Both the position numbers and the translations under genes were made by a program. A DNA stretch of 64,000 nt from an uncultured Clostridia bacterium (lineage in GTDB: Bacteria; Bacillota; Clostridia; Lachnospirales; Anaerotignaceae): assembly GCA_945868505.1 (NCBI GenBank), contig CAMBLO010000007.1, forward strand, positions 1-64,000. Direction: 5' to 3'. A model generated the notes under the pieces. It saw only the letters and a program-made list of their open reading frames with translations. It was not told where the DNA came from and ran no database searches. This document shows, piece by piece, positions 16,357 through 26,066 of this stretch (positions within the stretch are counted from its first letter, which is position 1; the number at the start of each line of letters is the position of its first letter).

Positions 16357-17267
16357 TTGCGGGCACCTCCAATGATATCGTTCAAGTCTTTGATGTTATA
16401 TTTTTCCATGACACGGGGCAGGTCTTCGATGATTTCCTTGCAGATGAAGGGGTTCACCAGATTTGCTGCGCCGATTTCAACGGCTGTTGCCCCTGCCAGC
16501 ATCATTTCGATGACGTCCTCCGCAGAGGAAACACCGCCCATACCGATAACGGGGATGTTTACGGCTTCTGCCACCTGATATACCGTGCGGACTGCCACAG
16601 GGAAGATGGCACTGCCGGAGAAACCGCCCATTTTATTGGCAATGACGGGTTTCTTTGTTTTCAGGTCGATGCGCATACCCATCATGGTGTTGATGAGGGC
16701 GATACCGTCTGCACCGGCTTCTTCGCAGGCTTTTGCGATGGAAACGATGTCTGTTACGTTAGGAGTCAGTTTGATATAGACAGGCTTTGTTGTCACAGCC
16801 TTGACTGCTTTTGTGACAGCCGCCGCTGCCGCAGGGTCTGTGCCGAAGCTCATGCCGCCGTGGTGCACGTTGGGGCAGGATACATTTACTTCCAGAATAC
16901 CCACCTGAGGTTCTTTATCCAGCAATGCGCATGTGTAGGCATATTCTTCGATGGAGAAGCCGCTGACATTGGCAATGACGGGCTTATGGAAGCATTTTGC
17001 CAGCTTGGGCAGTTCTTCGGAAATAACCTTTTCCACACCGGGGTTCTGCAGACCAACGGAGTTGATCATGCCTGCAGGACATTCTGCGATACGGGGTGTG
17101 GGGTTGCCGAAGCGGGGTTCTTTTGTGGTACCTTTGAAGGAGAAAGAACCCAGAATATTGATGTCATACAGTTCCGCAAATTCATAGCCGTAGCCGAAGG
17201 TACCGCTGGCGGGGATGACAGGGTTATCCAGTGTGATGCCGCTGAGGGTCACTTTTGTGTTTACCAT
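16353..17267 (-). CDS. pyrD: Dihydroorotate dehydrogenase B, catalytic subunit
   Basis: The 304-residue FMN TIM-barrel enzyme oxidises dihydroorotate. The class 1B active-site Cys is visible in [19 protein letters not shown] and GMGGVSS are the FMN and phosphate loops. The N-terminus overlaps the 3' end of pyrK by 7 bases, and the site AGGAGG lies inside pyrK. It works with PyrK to pass electrons to NAD. Confidence 0.96.
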   Translation of the reverse strand: MVNTKVTLSGITLDNPVIPASGTFGYGYEFAELYDINILGSFSFKGTTKEPRFGNPTPRIAECPAGMINSVGLQNPGVEKVISEELPKLAKCFHKPVIANVSGFSIEEYAYTCALLDKEPQVGILEVNVSCPNVHHGGMSFGTDPAAAAAVTKAVKAVTTKPVYIKLTPNVTDIVSIAKACEEAGADGIALINTMMGMRIDLKTKKPVIANKMGGFSGSAIFPVAVRTVYQVAEAVNIPVIGMGGVSSAEDVIEMMLAGATAVEIGAANLVNPFICKEIIEDLPRVMEKYNIKDLNDIIGGARK

Positions 17268-17995
17268 ATGATTTCCTCCTTCACCAGTACAGGACCGTCT
17301 TTACAGATACGCTTGTTGCCATATTTTGTCTGGCAGGAGCAGCCCATACACGCACCGAAGCCGCAGCCCATGCGTTCCTCGAAGCTGAGCTGACCGCTGG
17401 TTGTGGTTACATCGGAAAGGGCTTTCAGCATGGGTTCGGGGCCGCAGGTATAGAAATAAGTATAGTCGGGGATAGTCTTTACCACATCGGTGACAAAGCC
17501 CTTCACACCTACGCTGCCATCTGCTGTGGCGATGTGTACTTCTGCCCCCAGTTTTTCAAATTCTTCTGCATAGAAAATTTCGTCTTTTGTGTTGAACCCA
17601 AGGATGATAATGGGATGTTTCCCCTCTGCGATCAGGTTTTTCGCAAGACGGTACATGGGAGGCACGCCAACGCCGCCGCCGATGAGAAGGGGCTTGTCGC
17701 CGCTGACGGAGGTGTCATAGCCGTTGCCCAGCCCGGTCAAAATGTCCAGCTTATGGGGGGCTTTCATTTTGCTCATGGCCTCTGTGCCTTTGCCCACGAC
17801 CTTGTAGAGAATGGTCAGGGTATTTTCGCCATAATCGCAGACGGAAATGGGGCGGCGCAGGAAAAAGCCCTTCAGTTGGATATTGACAAACTGACCCGCA
17901 GCGGTGATGGCGGAGGTGTCCCCCGCCAAAACCATCTTGCATACGCTTGCGGTCAGCTTTTCATTGCTTTGGATTGTAAAGAGAGATTGTTTCAC
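17261..17995 (-). CDS. pyrK: Dihydroorotate dehydrogenase electron-transfer subunit
   Basis: The 244-residue iron-sulfur flavoprotein passes electrons from PyrD to NAD. It has the FAD-binding RRPISVCD motif, the NAD-binding GGGVGVPPMY loop, and a C-terminal [2Fe-2S] cluster: MGCGFGACMGCSC plus RICKDGP. I use the GTG at 17995 because CTAGGAGGG lies 7 bases upstream; the frame stays open to 18163 but that extension runs through the hairpin array and is not protein-like. Confidence 0.93.
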   Translation of the reverse strand: MKQSLFTIQSNEKLTASVCKMVLAGDTSAITAAGQFVNIQLKGFFLRRPISVCDYGENTLTILYKVVGKGTEAMSKMKAPHKLDILTGLGNGYDTSVSGDKPLLIGGGVGVPPMYRLAKNLIAEGKHPIIILGFNTKDEIFYAEEFEKLGAEVHIATADGSVGVKGFVTDVVKTIPDYTYFYTCGPEPMLKALSDVTTTSGQLSFEERMGCGFGACMGCSCQTKYGNKRICKDGPVLVKEEIIW

Positions 17996-18036
17996 GATAG
18001 CCCTCCTAGAATACTTTAAATGAAAAAGTTGATACC

Positions 18037-18187
18037 GCGGAAGAGTTTGAGAAACGAAGCGTTTCTCAACTATGTTCCGCAGGCGGAATTTATTTCCGCC
18101 GAGGAGAACAGGCAGTTTCGAGGCTTGTCCGATGGAACTGATCTGTTCATTCTTCTGTCTCACAACTCGAAATCCTGATTTCGAGTT
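18037..18187. repeat. Array of three short palindromic hairpins between carB and pyrK
   Basis: The three hairpins are TTGAGAAACG-AAG-CGTTTCTCAA (18047-18069, with an outer GCGGAA/TTCCGC stem at 18037-18080), GGCGGAA/TTCCGCC (18082-18100) and AACTCGAAAT-CCTG-ATTTCGAGTT (18164-18187). They follow the carB stop and lie in the operon mRNA before pyrK. None has a T-run typical of a terminator. A second array of the same style sits behind prfC. Confidence 0.7.
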
Positions 18188-18201
18188 AGGCGCTCAGAGC
18201 C

Positions 18202-21200
18202 TCATGCATCGATTGTGGAAATGCCCAGTGTTGTTTCTTCCAGAACATCCAGCAGAACCCGTACGGTATCCAGTGCTGTGAATACGGATACATTGTTTTC
18301 TACGGCACACTGACGGATTTCCTGACCGTCGCTGCTGCTGTGCATGGAGTTCAGGTCTCTTGTGTTGATGACATAGCTTACATAGCCCTGACGGATGGAA
18401 TCGAAGATTTCTTCGCTGCCGTCGGACAGTTTTTTCTTGGTACGGGTACGGATACCATGTTCTTTCAGGAAGTCTGCTGTGCCCTTTGTTGCTTCGATAT
18501 TGAAGCCCAGTTCGTAGAAACGACGGATCAGGGGCAGTGCTTCTTCTTTGTCTTTATCGGCGATAGTTGCCAGTACAGTACCATAGTTCAGGATATTCAT
18601 GCCGGAAGCCTGCAGTGCTTTATACAGTGCGCGGTTCAGCTTATTGTCGTAACCGATGGCTTCACCGGTGGATTTCATTTCGGGAGACAGGTAAGTGTCC
18701 ATGCCGTGCAGCTTAGAGAAGGAGAATGCAGGCACTTTTACATACCATCTCTTCTTTTCATCGGGATACAGACCGAAGATGCCCTGTTCTTTCAGGCTCT
18801 TGCCCAAGATAACCAGTGTTGCGATATCTGCCAGAGAGTAGCCTGTTGCCTTGGACAGGAAAGGTACTGTTCTGGAGGAACGGGGGTTTACTTCGATAAC
18901 ATATACATCATCTTTGTCATCCACGATGAACTGGATGTTGAACAGACCGATGATGCCGATGCCCAGACCCAGTTTCTTTGTGTATTCCAGAATTTTGCCC
19001 TTTGCTTTATTGGATACGCTGAAGGTAGGGTATACGGAGATGGAGTCGCCGGAGTGCACGCCTGTTCTTTCTACGTGTTCCATGATACCGGGTACGAATA
19101 CGTCGATACCGTCGCAAACAGCGTCAACCTCCAGTTCTTTCCCTTGAATATATTTATCAACCAGTACGGGCTGGTCTTCGTTGATGGCAACTGCACTCTT
19201 GAGGTAGGTGCGGAGCTGTTCTTCGTCTGCAACAATCTGCATTGCACGACCGCCCAGAACGTAGGAAGGACGAACCAGTACGGGATAGCCGATCTCTTCC
19301 GCTGCTTTTACGCCGGCTTCGATGTTTGTGACAGCGTGACCCTTAGGCTGAGGGATGTGCAGTTCCTGCATGATGTGTTCAAAAGCATCTCTGTTTTCTG
19401 CCTTTTCGATGGCTGCAACGTCTGTACCGATAATCTTTACGCCCCGTTCCATCAGAGGTTCTGCCAGGTTGATGGCTGTCTGACCGCCCAAGGAAGCGAT
19501 AACGCCCAGAGGCTGTTCCAGTTCCACCACGTTCATAACGTCCTCTACTGTCAGAGGTTCGAAGTACAGCTTATCGCTGGTGGTATAGTCTGTGGAAACG
19601 GTTTCGGGGTTGTTGTTGATGATGATGGATTCGTAGCCGAATTCCTTGATGGTGGTTACAGCGTGTACGGTGGAGTAGTCGAATTCTACACCCTGACCGA
19701 TACGGATGGGACCGGAGCCCAGAACGATGATTTTTTTCTTATCGCTCAGTCTGGAATCGTTGTCCTTTTCGTAGGTAGAGTAGAAGTAGGGGATATAGCC
19801 GCCACAGCCGCTGGTTTCGATCATTTTATAAACGGGGAACAGACCCATTTCTTTTCTCAGATCGAATACGGCAACTTCGCCCCAGCCCCACAGCTTCGCA
19901 ATGAATTTATCGGAGAAGCCCATTTTCTTTGCTGCTGTCAGAATGTCTTTATTGCCAACGTTTTCAGACAGTGTTTTTTCGTAATCCACAATTTTCTGGA
20001 AGGATTCCAGGAAGTATTTTGTAATTTTTGTTGCGTTGAAGATATCGTCCAGAGAAACGCCGTTTCTGATCAGCTGTGCGATGGCATAGATACGGTCGTC
20101 AGGGCTGGTTGCGATGTATGCCAGCATATCTTCGTTGGACATATCGTCGAATTTGGGCATATGCAGGTGGCAAACGCCGATTTCCAGAGAACGGATGGAT
20201 TTCAGCATACATTCTTCCAGTGTACGACCGATACCCATAACTTCGCCTGTTGCTTTCATCTGTGTAGACAGTGTGTTTGCAGCTGTTGCGAATTTATCGA
20301 AGGGGAAACGAGGCATTTTTGCTACGATGTAATCCAGAGCGGGTTCGTAGTTTGCTGTTGTTTCGCCCAGTTTAATTTCGTCCAAAGTCATACCAACAGC
20401 GATCTTTGCTGTTACTCTGGCGATGGGGTAGCCGCTGGCCTTGGAAGCCAGAGCGGAGGAACGGGATACACGGGGGTTTACTTCGATCAGGTAGTATTCG
20501 GAAGAATCGGGGTTCAGTGCGAACTGGATATTGCAGCCGCCTTCAATCTTCAGCTCTTTGATGATTTTCAGAGCGGAATCACGCAGCATATTGAAGTCGT
20601 GATCGTTCAGTGTCAGGATGGGAGCAACAACGATGGAGTCACCTGTGTGAACGCCAACGGGGTCGATGTTTTCCATGCCGCAGATAGTGATGGCGCGGTC
20701 TGTGCTGTCGCGCATTACCTCGAATTCGATTTCTTTGTAGCCCTTTACGCTCTTTTCAACCAGTACCTGATGTACGGGGGAAAGCTTCAGGGCATTTTTC
20801 ATGATTTCAACCAGCTCTGCCTCATTGTTTGCAAAGCCGCCTCCTGTGCCGCCTAGTGTGAATGCGGGACGCAGAACAACGGGGTAGCCGATTTCATTTG
20901 CAGCTGTGATCGCTTCTTCTACGGAGTATGTGATCTGAGAGGGGATAACGGGTTCGCCGATGGACTGGCACATTTCCTTGAACAGTTCACGGTCTTCCGC
21001 TCTTTCGATACTGTCGATGCTTGTCCCCAGCAGTTCCACCTGACATTCTTTTAGGATGCCTTTTTTTGCCAGCTGCATTGCCAGATTCAGACCTGTCTGA
21101 CCGCCGATACCGGGTACGATGGCGTCGGGTCTTTCATAACGCAGGATCTTTGCGATATATTCCAGTGTCAGGGGTTCCATATACACCTTATCTGCAATGG

Positions 21201-21375
21201 TGGTATCGGTCATAATTGTGGCAGGGTTGGAGTTTACCAGTACCACTTCGTAGCCTTCTTCTTTCAGGGCAAGGCAGGCCTGTGTACCGGCATAGTCGAA
21301 TTCAGCGGCCTGCCCGATAACGATGGGGCCGGAGCCGATGATCAGGATTTTTTTTAAGTCAGTTCTCTTTGGCAT
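18202..21375 (-). CDS. carB: Carbamoyl-phosphate synthase large subunit
   Basis: The 1057-residue protein contains two homologous ATP-grasp halves (each with an IGSGPI/LGSGPI start near residues 11 and about 555) and a C-terminal allosteric domain of the MGS type. EVNPRVSRSSALASK and EVNPRSSRTVPFLSK mark the two ATP sites. It uses ammonia delivered by CarA, bicarbonate and two ATP. No carA lies beside it, so the glutaminase subunit must be encoded elsewhere. The gene follows pyrC by 86 bases. Confidence 0.97.
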   Translation of the reverse strand: MPKRTDLKKILIIGSGPIVIGQAAEFDYAGTQACLALKEEGYEVVLVNSNPATIMTDTTIADKVYMEPLTLEYIAKILRYERPDAIVPGIGGQTGLNLAMQLAKKGILKECQVELLGTSIDSIERAEDRELFKEMCQSIGEPVIPSQITYSVEEAITAANEIGYPVVLRPAFTLGGTGGGFANNEAELVEIMKNALKLSPVHQVLVEKSVKGYKEIEFEVMRDSTDRAITICGMENIDPVGVHTGDSIVVAPILTLNDHDFNMLRDSALKIIKELKIEGGCNIQFALNPDSSEYYLIEVNPRVSRSSALASKASGYPIARVTAKIAVGMTLDEIKLGETTANYEPALDYIVAKMPRFPFDKFATAANTLSTQMKATGEVMGIGRTLEECMLKSIRSLEIGVCHLHMPKFDDMSNEDMLAYIATSPDDRIYAIAQLIRNGVSLDDIFNATKITKYFLESFQKIVDYEKTLSENVGNKDILTAAKKMGFSDKFIAKLWGWGEVAVFDLRKEMGLFPVYKMIETSGCGGYIPYFYSTYEKDNDSRLSDKKKIIVLGSGPIRIGQGVEFDYSTVHAVTTIKEFGYESIIINNNPETVSTDYTTSDKLYFEPLTVEDVMNVVELEQPLGVIASLGGQTAINLAEPLMERGVKIIGTDVAAIEKAENRDAFEHIMQELHIPQPKGHAVTNIEAGVKAAEEIGYPVLVRPSYVLGGRAMQIVADEEQLRTYLKSAVAINEDQPVLVDKYIQGKELEVDAVCDGIDVFVPGIMEHVERTGVHSGDSISVYPTFSVSNKAKGKILEYTKKLGLGIGIIGLFNIQFIVDDKDDVYVIEVNPRSSRTVPFLSKATGYSLADIATLVILGKSLKEQGIFGLYPDEKKRWYVKVPAFSFSKLHGMDTYLSPEMKSTGEAIGYDNKLNRALYKALQASGMNILNYGTVLATIADKDKEEALPLIRRFYELGFNIEATKGTADFLKEHGIRTRTKKKLSDGSEEIFDSIRQGYVSYVINTRDLNSMHSSSDGQEIRQCAVENNVSVFTALDTVRVLLDVLEETTLGISTIDA

Positions 21376-21461
21376 AATTGATTTCCTCCTTGTAGTAAGT
21401 AAATACGTGAATTGGATTTAGTTACATATCTGAGTACGGAGAGAGGTGGGATCTGTTAAGA

Positions 21462-22724
21462 TCACTTTACCTGCCATACGATATTGCCTTTATATATTGT
21501 CATTTTGCAGGCACCGCATACCTTTTTTCCTGCAAAGGGTGTTGCGCGGCCCATAGTCAGGAAAGTTTCGGGATCGATGGTATATTCTTTTTCCAGATCA
21601 TATACCGTCAGGCTGGCGGGCTGTCCAACTTCCAGAGCTGTGCCTACGCCGAAACGGTTTCTGGGGTTTGTATGCATCAGTTCGATGAGTTTATTTAAGG
21701 TAAGGACACCTTTTTTTACCAGTTCCGTATAAAGAACGGGGAAAGCTGTTTCCAGACCAACTACACCCATCATGCTTTTTGCCAGACCCCTGCTCTTTTC
21801 TTCGGCGGAGTGGGGGGCATGGTCTGTAGCGATCATGTCTACCGTACCGTCCAGAATGCCGGCGATGAGGGCCTGTCTGTCTGCCTCGCTGCGGATGGGA
21901 GGGTTCATTTTAAAACGACCGTCCTCCTGCAGCATGGAATCGTTCATGGTCAGGTAATGGGGGGCTGTTTCGCAGGTTACATCCAGACCTTCGGCCTTTG
22001 CCTTGCGGATCAGCGCAACGCTTTCCTTTGTGGAAATATGGCACACATGGTATTTTACCCCTGTTTCCTTTACCAGAGCCAGATCCCGTTCGATCTGTTT
22101 CCATTCGCTTTCGGAACAGATGCCTTTATGCCCATGCTGTTCGGCATATTCACCCTTGTGGATATAGCCGCCGCAGAGAAGGGAATTGTCTTCGCAGTGG
22201 GCTGCAACGATTTTGTTGTAACCGCTGATTTTTTTCATGGCTTCCTTCATGATTTCATCATTTTGTACACCCCGACCATCGTCGGAGAAGGCGCAGACAT
22301 GACCAACAATTTCATCATAAGCCGCCAGTTTTTCGCCCATTTCACCAATAGTGATGGTGCCATAGGGGACCACTTCGATGCAGGCTGTTTCGCGGATGGC
22401 TTTCAGCTGCACCTCCAGATTTTCCATACAATCGGGCACAGGGTTCAGATTTGGCATGGAGCAGACTGCGGTATAGCCGCCGTGGGCTGCTGCCAAAGTG
22501 CCGCTTTTGATGGTCTCTTTATAAAAAAAGCCCGGCTCTCTGAGATGTACGTGAACATCAATAAAACCGGGGAAAATAAAGCAACCGTCCAGATCAAAAA
22601 CGGGACACGCATCCTGTGGAGCACGGTTGGAAATTTCTGTAATGATACCGTCGGCGATGAATACGTTGGATTTGATGAAATTGCCCTGAACAAATACGTT
22701 TGCATTCGTTAAAATATAGTTCAA
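21462..22724 (-). CDS. pyrC: Dihydroorotase
   Basis: The 420-residue product is an amidohydrolase closing carbamoyl aspartate to dihydroorotate. HVHLREPG gives the zinc His pair near residue 60, and ATDHAPHS is the catalytic Asp motif. The start is an unusual TTG at 22724 with AAAGGAGAG 8 bases before; no nearby ATG keeps the N-terminal NYILTNANVFV strand. It is the first gene of the pyrimidine operon, behind a good sigma-A promoter. Confidence 0.94.
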   Translation of the reverse strand: MNYILTNANVFVQGNFIKSNVFIADGIITEISNRAPQDACPVFDLDGCFIFPGFIDVHVHLREPGFFYKETIKSGTLAAAHGGYTAVCSMPNLNPVPDCMENLEVQLKAIRETACIEVVPYGTITIGEMGEKLAAYDEIVGHVCAFSDDGRGVQNDEIMKEAMKKISGYNKIVAAHCEDNSLLCGGYIHKGEYAEQHGHKGICSESEWKQIERDLALVKETGVKYHVCHISTKESVALIRKAKAEGLDVTCETAPHYLTMNDSMLQEDGRFKMNPPIRSEADRQALIAGILDGTVDMIATDHAPHSAEEKSRGLAKSMMGVVGLETAFPVLYTELVKKGVLTLNKLIELMHTNPRNRFGVGTALEVGQPASLTVYDLEKEYTIDPETFLTMGRATPFAGKKVCGACKMTIYKGNIVWQVK

Positions 22725-22785
22725 AGTAATCTCTCCTTTCGTTCGCTAACAAGATCTAAAACTTATTTTTCTCTAAATCTTCAAT

Positions 22786-22814
22786 ACTATATCACAAAGG
22801 GCTTTTCGTGTCAA
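22786..22814 (-). promoter_or_regulatory. Sigma-A promoter of the pyrimidine operon
   Basis: On the minus strand TTGACA (22814-22809), 17 bases, TATAGT (22791-22786). The resulting leader is only about 55 bases and shows no terminator or PyrR-type hairpin, so regulation is not visible here. Confidence 0.8.
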
Positions 22815-22867
22815 GATGTAGATAAAATTCGGAGGAAATCTACTATAAGATGTAATGATAGAATTTA

Positions 22868-22896
22868 TTGACACTGGAATTTCCTTGTGATAGACT
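22868..22896 (+). promoter_or_regulatory. Sigma-A promoter of the purine operon
   Basis: TTGACA (22868-22873), 17 bases, TAGACT (22891-22896). It lies back-to-back with the pyrimidine promoter, 54 bases apart between -35 boxes, and feeds the riboswitch leader. Confidence 0.75.
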
Positions 22897-22913
22897 AAAT
22901 TTGTAAATCTATG

Positions 22914-23012
22914 AGACTTTTTGTAACTGACGGAAAAATGGGTAACCATGGGGGAGCAAAAAGTTTGTGATGAAGCAGTGCAGAACTGCTTTTTGTCGAC
23001 CGTCTGGGCAGT
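22914..23012 (+). ncRNA. ZTP (pfl) riboswitch upstream of purE
   Basis: The leader carries the conserved ZTP-riboswitch elements in order. The P1 arm ACTTTTTG (22916-22923) pairs with CAAAAAGT (22957-22964). AACTGACGG lies between, then a small ATGG-GTAA-CCAT hairpin, then GGGGGAGC. A variable AGCAGT/ACTGCT hairpin follows, and finally GACCGTCTGGGCAG at 22998-23011. ZTP riboswitches sense ZMP/ZTP, the purine intermediate that builds up when 10-formyl-THF is short, and switch on purine and folate genes. Here it precedes genes that make and consume ZMP, including the AICAR formyltransferase. Confidence 0.9.
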
Positions 23013-23056
23013 CCTGTTTTCTGTAAAACAGAATAGGACTGTCCTTTTGTGTTTTT
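23006..23056 (+). terminator. Riboswitch-controlled terminator
   Basis: GGGCAGTCCT (23006-23015) pairs with AGGACTGTCC (23035-23044), with an inner TTTT/AAAA stem, followed by TTTTGTGTTTTT. Its 5' arm is the last conserved part of the aptamer, so ligand binding and termination are mutually exclusive. This predicts an ON switch. Confidence 0.88.
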
Positions 23057-23099
23057 ATGACAAAAGATGATATATGGAACGATGATGAGGAGGTAAACC

Positions 23100-23594
23100 A
23101 TGAAGAAAATCGGTATCGTTATGGGCAGCGACAGCGACCTGCCTGTAGTGGAAAAAGCAATGGCAACTCTGGAAAAATACGATGTGCCCTTTGAAGCACA
23201 TGTATACTCTGCCCACAGAACCCCTGAAGAAGCAAGAGCCTTTGCAAAAGGCGCAAGAGAAAACGGCTTTGGTGCCATTATTGCAGCAGCGGGCAAGGCA
23301 GCCCATCTGGCAGGTGCCATGGCAGCCAATACAACACTTCCTGTCATTGGGATTCCCATTAAATCCTCCACACTGGATGGTCTGGATGCACTGCTTTCCA
23401 CCGTGCAGATGCCCGGCGGCATGCCTGTTGCAACGGTAGCCATCGATGGTGCGGAAAACGCAGCACTGCTGGCAATCCAGATTTTGGCTGTGGAAGATGC
23501 AGCCCTGGCAGCAAAACTGGACAATGCAAGAGCGGAAGCAGCAGCAAAGGTGCTGGAAAAGAATGCTGTGTTAGAGGCGAGATACACAAAGTAA
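23100..23594 (+). CDS. purE: N5-carboxyaminoimidazole ribonucleotide mutase
   Basis: This 164-residue class I PurE has GSDSDLPV at residues 8-15, a CO2/phosphate loop, SAHRTPE with the catalytic His, and [10 protein letters not shown]. It moves the carboxyl group of N5-CAIR to give CAIR. GAGGAGGTAAACC precedes the ATG. It is the first gene behind the riboswitch. Confidence 0.96.
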   Translation: MKKIGIVMGSDSDLPVVEKAMATLEKYDVPFEAHVYSAHRTPEEARAFAKGARENGFGAIIAAAGKAAHLAGAMAANTTLPVIGIPIKSSTLDGLDALLSTVQMPGGMPVATVAIDGAENAALLAIQILAVEDAALAAKLDNARAEAAAKVLEKNAVLEARYTK

Positions 23595-23677
23595 GTATTT
23601 AAAAAATCATTTTGTAAGGAAACAATCAACAGTAAAACATATAAGGAAAAGGCGAAAGCCAAGAGAGGAGTAACATA

Positions 23678-24715
23678 ATGAAAAGCCAGAGTGAAAGCTA
23701 TAAAGCAGCAGGCGTAGATATTACTGCAGGTTACAAGGCAGTAGAACTGATGAAAGAGCATATCGCAAAAACAATGACATCCGGTGTGATGGGCGATATC
23801 GGCGGTTTCGGCGGCCTGTTTGAACTGGATATGACAGGTATCACAAAACCCGTTTTGGTCAGCGGTACAGACGGTGTTGGTACAAAACTGAAACTGGCAT
23901 TCCTGATGGATAAGCATGATACAGTAGGCATCGACTGCGTAGCTATGTGCGTAAACGATATCATCTGCGTTGGTGCAAAGCCTCTGTTCTTCCTGGACTA
24001 TATCGCAGTTGGCAAAAACTTCCCTGAAAAAGTAGCATCCATCGTATCCGGCGTTGCGGAAGGCTGTGTGCAGTCCGGCGCATCCCTGATCGGCGGCGAA
24101 ACAGCAGAAATGCCCGGCTTCTATCCCGAAGATGAATACGATCTGGCTGGCTTTGCTGTAGGTGTTGTAGATAAAGATAAAATCCTGAACAATAAGACCA
24201 TCAAAGAAGGCGATGTGATTCTGGCACTGCCCTCCAGCGGTGTACATTCCAACGGCTTCTCTCTGGTACGTCGTGTGCTGGATGTGGAACATGCCGATAT
24301 CAAAACTCCTCTGGAAAGACTGGGCGGCAAGTCTATCGGCGAAGCACTGCTGGCTCCTACAAAAATCTATGTAAAACCCATGCTGGCTCTGTTTGAAGAA
24401 GTGACAGTAAAAGCTGTTTCCCATATCACAGGCGGCGGCTTCTATGAAAATATCCCCAGAAGCATTCCTAAGGGCTTCGGTGCAAAAATCGATAAAGCAA
24501 GCCTGAGAATCCCTGCTATCTTTGACCTGATTATGGAAAAAGGCAGTATCCCCGAAAGAGATATGTTCAATACCTTCAATATGGGTGTTGGCATGAGCGT
24601 TGTTGTTGCAAAAGAAGATGCGGAAAAAGCAATCGAGATCCTGAAAGCAAATGGCGAAGATGCTTATATCATGGGCGAAATCGTTGCTTCTGAGGAAGGT
24701 GTTGTCATTTGTTGA
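23678..24715 (+). CDS. purM: Phosphoribosylformylglycinamidine cyclo-ligase (AIR synthetase)
   Basis: The 345-residue product closes the imidazole ring of AIR using ATP. It has the PurM-fold GTDGVGTK motif, [11 protein letters not shown], and the [10 protein letters not shown] block. It follows purE by 83 bases and has AGAGAGGAG upstream. Confidence 0.96.
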   Translation: MKSQSESYKAAGVDITAGYKAVELMKEHIAKTMTSGVMGDIGGFGGLFELDMTGITKPVLVSGTDGVGTKLKLAFLMDKHDTVGIDCVAMCVNDIICVGAKPLFFLDYIAVGKNFPEKVASIVSGVAEGCVQSGASLIGGETAEMPGFYPEDEYDLAGFAVGVVDKDKILNNKTIKEGDVILALPSSGVHSNGFSLVRRVLDVEHADIKTPLERLGGKSIGEALLAPTKIYVKPMLALFEEVTVKAVSHITGGGFYENIPRSIPKGFGAKIDKASLRIPAIFDLIMEKGSIPERDMFNTFNMGVGMSVVVAKEDAEKAIEILKANGEDAYIMGEIVASEEGVVIC

Positions 24716-25323
24716 TGAAAACAAAGATCGCTGTATTCGTTTCCGGCGGCGGCACAAACCTGCAGGCGTTGATTGATGCGGAAAAAAGAGGGGAGATTCC
24801 CAGCGGGAAAATTGAACTGGTTCTTGCCAGCAACGACACTGCATATGCCCTGACAAGAGCGGCGGAAAACAACATCCCTTCTGTAGTGGTAAAACGCAAG
24901 CAGTTCGATTCTCAGATTGCATACGAAGAAGCGGTGAAGGCCATTCTTGCGGAAAGAGGCATTGAAATGATCGTTCTGGCGGGCTTTATGTCCATCCTCA
25001 GCGAGAATTTCACATCCGCTTATCCCAAGCGCATTGTCAATGTCCATCCTTCCCTGATTCCTTCCTTCTGCGGCAAGGGCTTCTATGGGCTCCATGTCCA
25101 TGAAGCGGCACTGTCCTACGGCGTGAAGGTGACCGGGGCAACGGTGCATTATGTGAATGAAATTCCTGACGGCGGTGAGATTATCCTCCAGAAAGCAGTG
25201 GAAATTCAGGAGGGCGATACCCCTGAAGTGCTGCAGAAAAGAGTTATGAAACAGGCAGAATGGATTCTGCTGCCCAAGGCAGTGGAAATGGTAGCGGCGA
25301 AGCTTCAGAAAGAAAGAGGTTAA
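24715..25323 (+). CDS. purN: Phosphoribosylglycinamide formyltransferase
   Basis: This 202-residue enzyme transfers a formyl group from 10-formyl-THF to [17 protein letters not shown] and the catalytic Asn-His-Asp set ([12 protein letters not shown], then [11 protein letters not shown]) are visible. The ATG at 24715 overlaps the purM TGA (TGATG). In-frame TTG codons 3 and 6 bases earlier are less likely starts. Confidence 0.95.
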   Translation: MKTKIAVFVSGGGTNLQALIDAEKRGEIPSGKIELVLASNDTAYALTRAAENNIPSVVVKRKQFDSQIAYEEAVKAILAERGIEMIVLAGFMSILSENFTSAYPKRIVNVHPSLIPSFCGKGFYGLHVHEAALSYGVKVTGATVHYVNEIPDGGEIILQKAVEIQEGDTPEVLQKRVMKQAEWILLPKAVEMVAAKLQKERG

Positions 25324-25327
25324 AACA

Positions 25328-26047
25328 ATGAATGTTTATCAGAAAGATACAATGAAAGATTTGGTAAAGGACAATAGCTATGTTGGCCGTGGCATCGTTA
25401 TCGGCAAAACAGAGGACGGCACAAAGGCAGCCATTGCATATTTTATCATGGGCCGCAGCGATAACAGCCGTAACCGTATCTTCAAAGAAGAGGGCGAAGA
25501 TGTGATGATCTACCCTTACGATGCATCTAAGGTAGAGGACCCTTCTCTGATCATCTATGCGCCCATCCGCAAAGTGGACGATTTCCTGATCGTAACAAAC
25601 GGAGATCAGACAGATACTATCTATGACTACGTTGTTGAAGGCGCATCCTTCGAAGATGCGCTGGAAACCAGAGAATTTGAACCCGACGGCCCCAACTGGA
25701 CACCCAGAATCAGCGGTATGCTGACCTTCGCTGACGGCGATTTTACATATAAAATGAGCATCCTGAAGAGTGCGGATGCAGAAGGCACAGCCTGCAACAG
25801 ATTCACCTATTCCTATAAAGCACTGGCAGGTGTAGGTCATTTCATCCATACCTATATGGGTGATGGCAGCCCTCTGCCTACTTTCCAGGGGGAACCTGAA
25901 AGAACCACAGTTCCCAACGATATCGACGCTTGGACAAAGGAAATCTGGGAAAACCTGAACGAACAGAACAAGATTTCTATTTATGTACGCTATACAGACC
26001 TGAAAACAGGCGCAGTGGAAAATAGAATGATCAATAAATACGAATAA
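25328..26047 (+). CDS. purO: IMP cyclohydrolase, PurO-like
   Basis: The 239-residue protein matches the archaeal-type IMP cyclohydrolase family, not the MGS-fold domain of bacterial PurH. Features include SYVGRGIVIG, a Tyr/Asn-rich GRSDNSRNR loop, and GPNWTPRISG. It closes FAICAR to IMP, the last purine step. It sits 4 bases after purN and just before the stand-alone AICAR formyltransferase, so together they replace a fused PurH. Assigned by remembered family motifs and context. Confidence 0.88.
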   Translation: MNVYQKDTMKDLVKDNSYVGRGIVIGKTEDGTKAAIAYFIMGRSDNSRNRIFKEEGEDVMIYPYDASKVEDPSLIIYAPIRKVDDFLIVTNGDQTDTIYDYVVEGASFEDALETREFEPDGPNWTPRISGMLTFADGDFTYKMSILKSADAEGTACNRFTYSYKALAGVGHFIHTYMGDGSPLPTFQGEPERTTVPNDIDAWTKEIWENLNEQNKISIYVRYTDLKTGAVENRMINKYE

Positions 26048-26066
26048 GAGAGAGGGGATTCTGAAA

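Noticed and set aside
17996..18163. N-terminal extension of PyrK
   Set aside because: It runs through the palindromic hairpins, and GTG at 17995 has a strong ribosome site and gives the normal family length.
18340..20856. 838-codon open frame antisense to carB
   Set aside because: Same cause as for purL; carB is complete and in an operon on the other strand.
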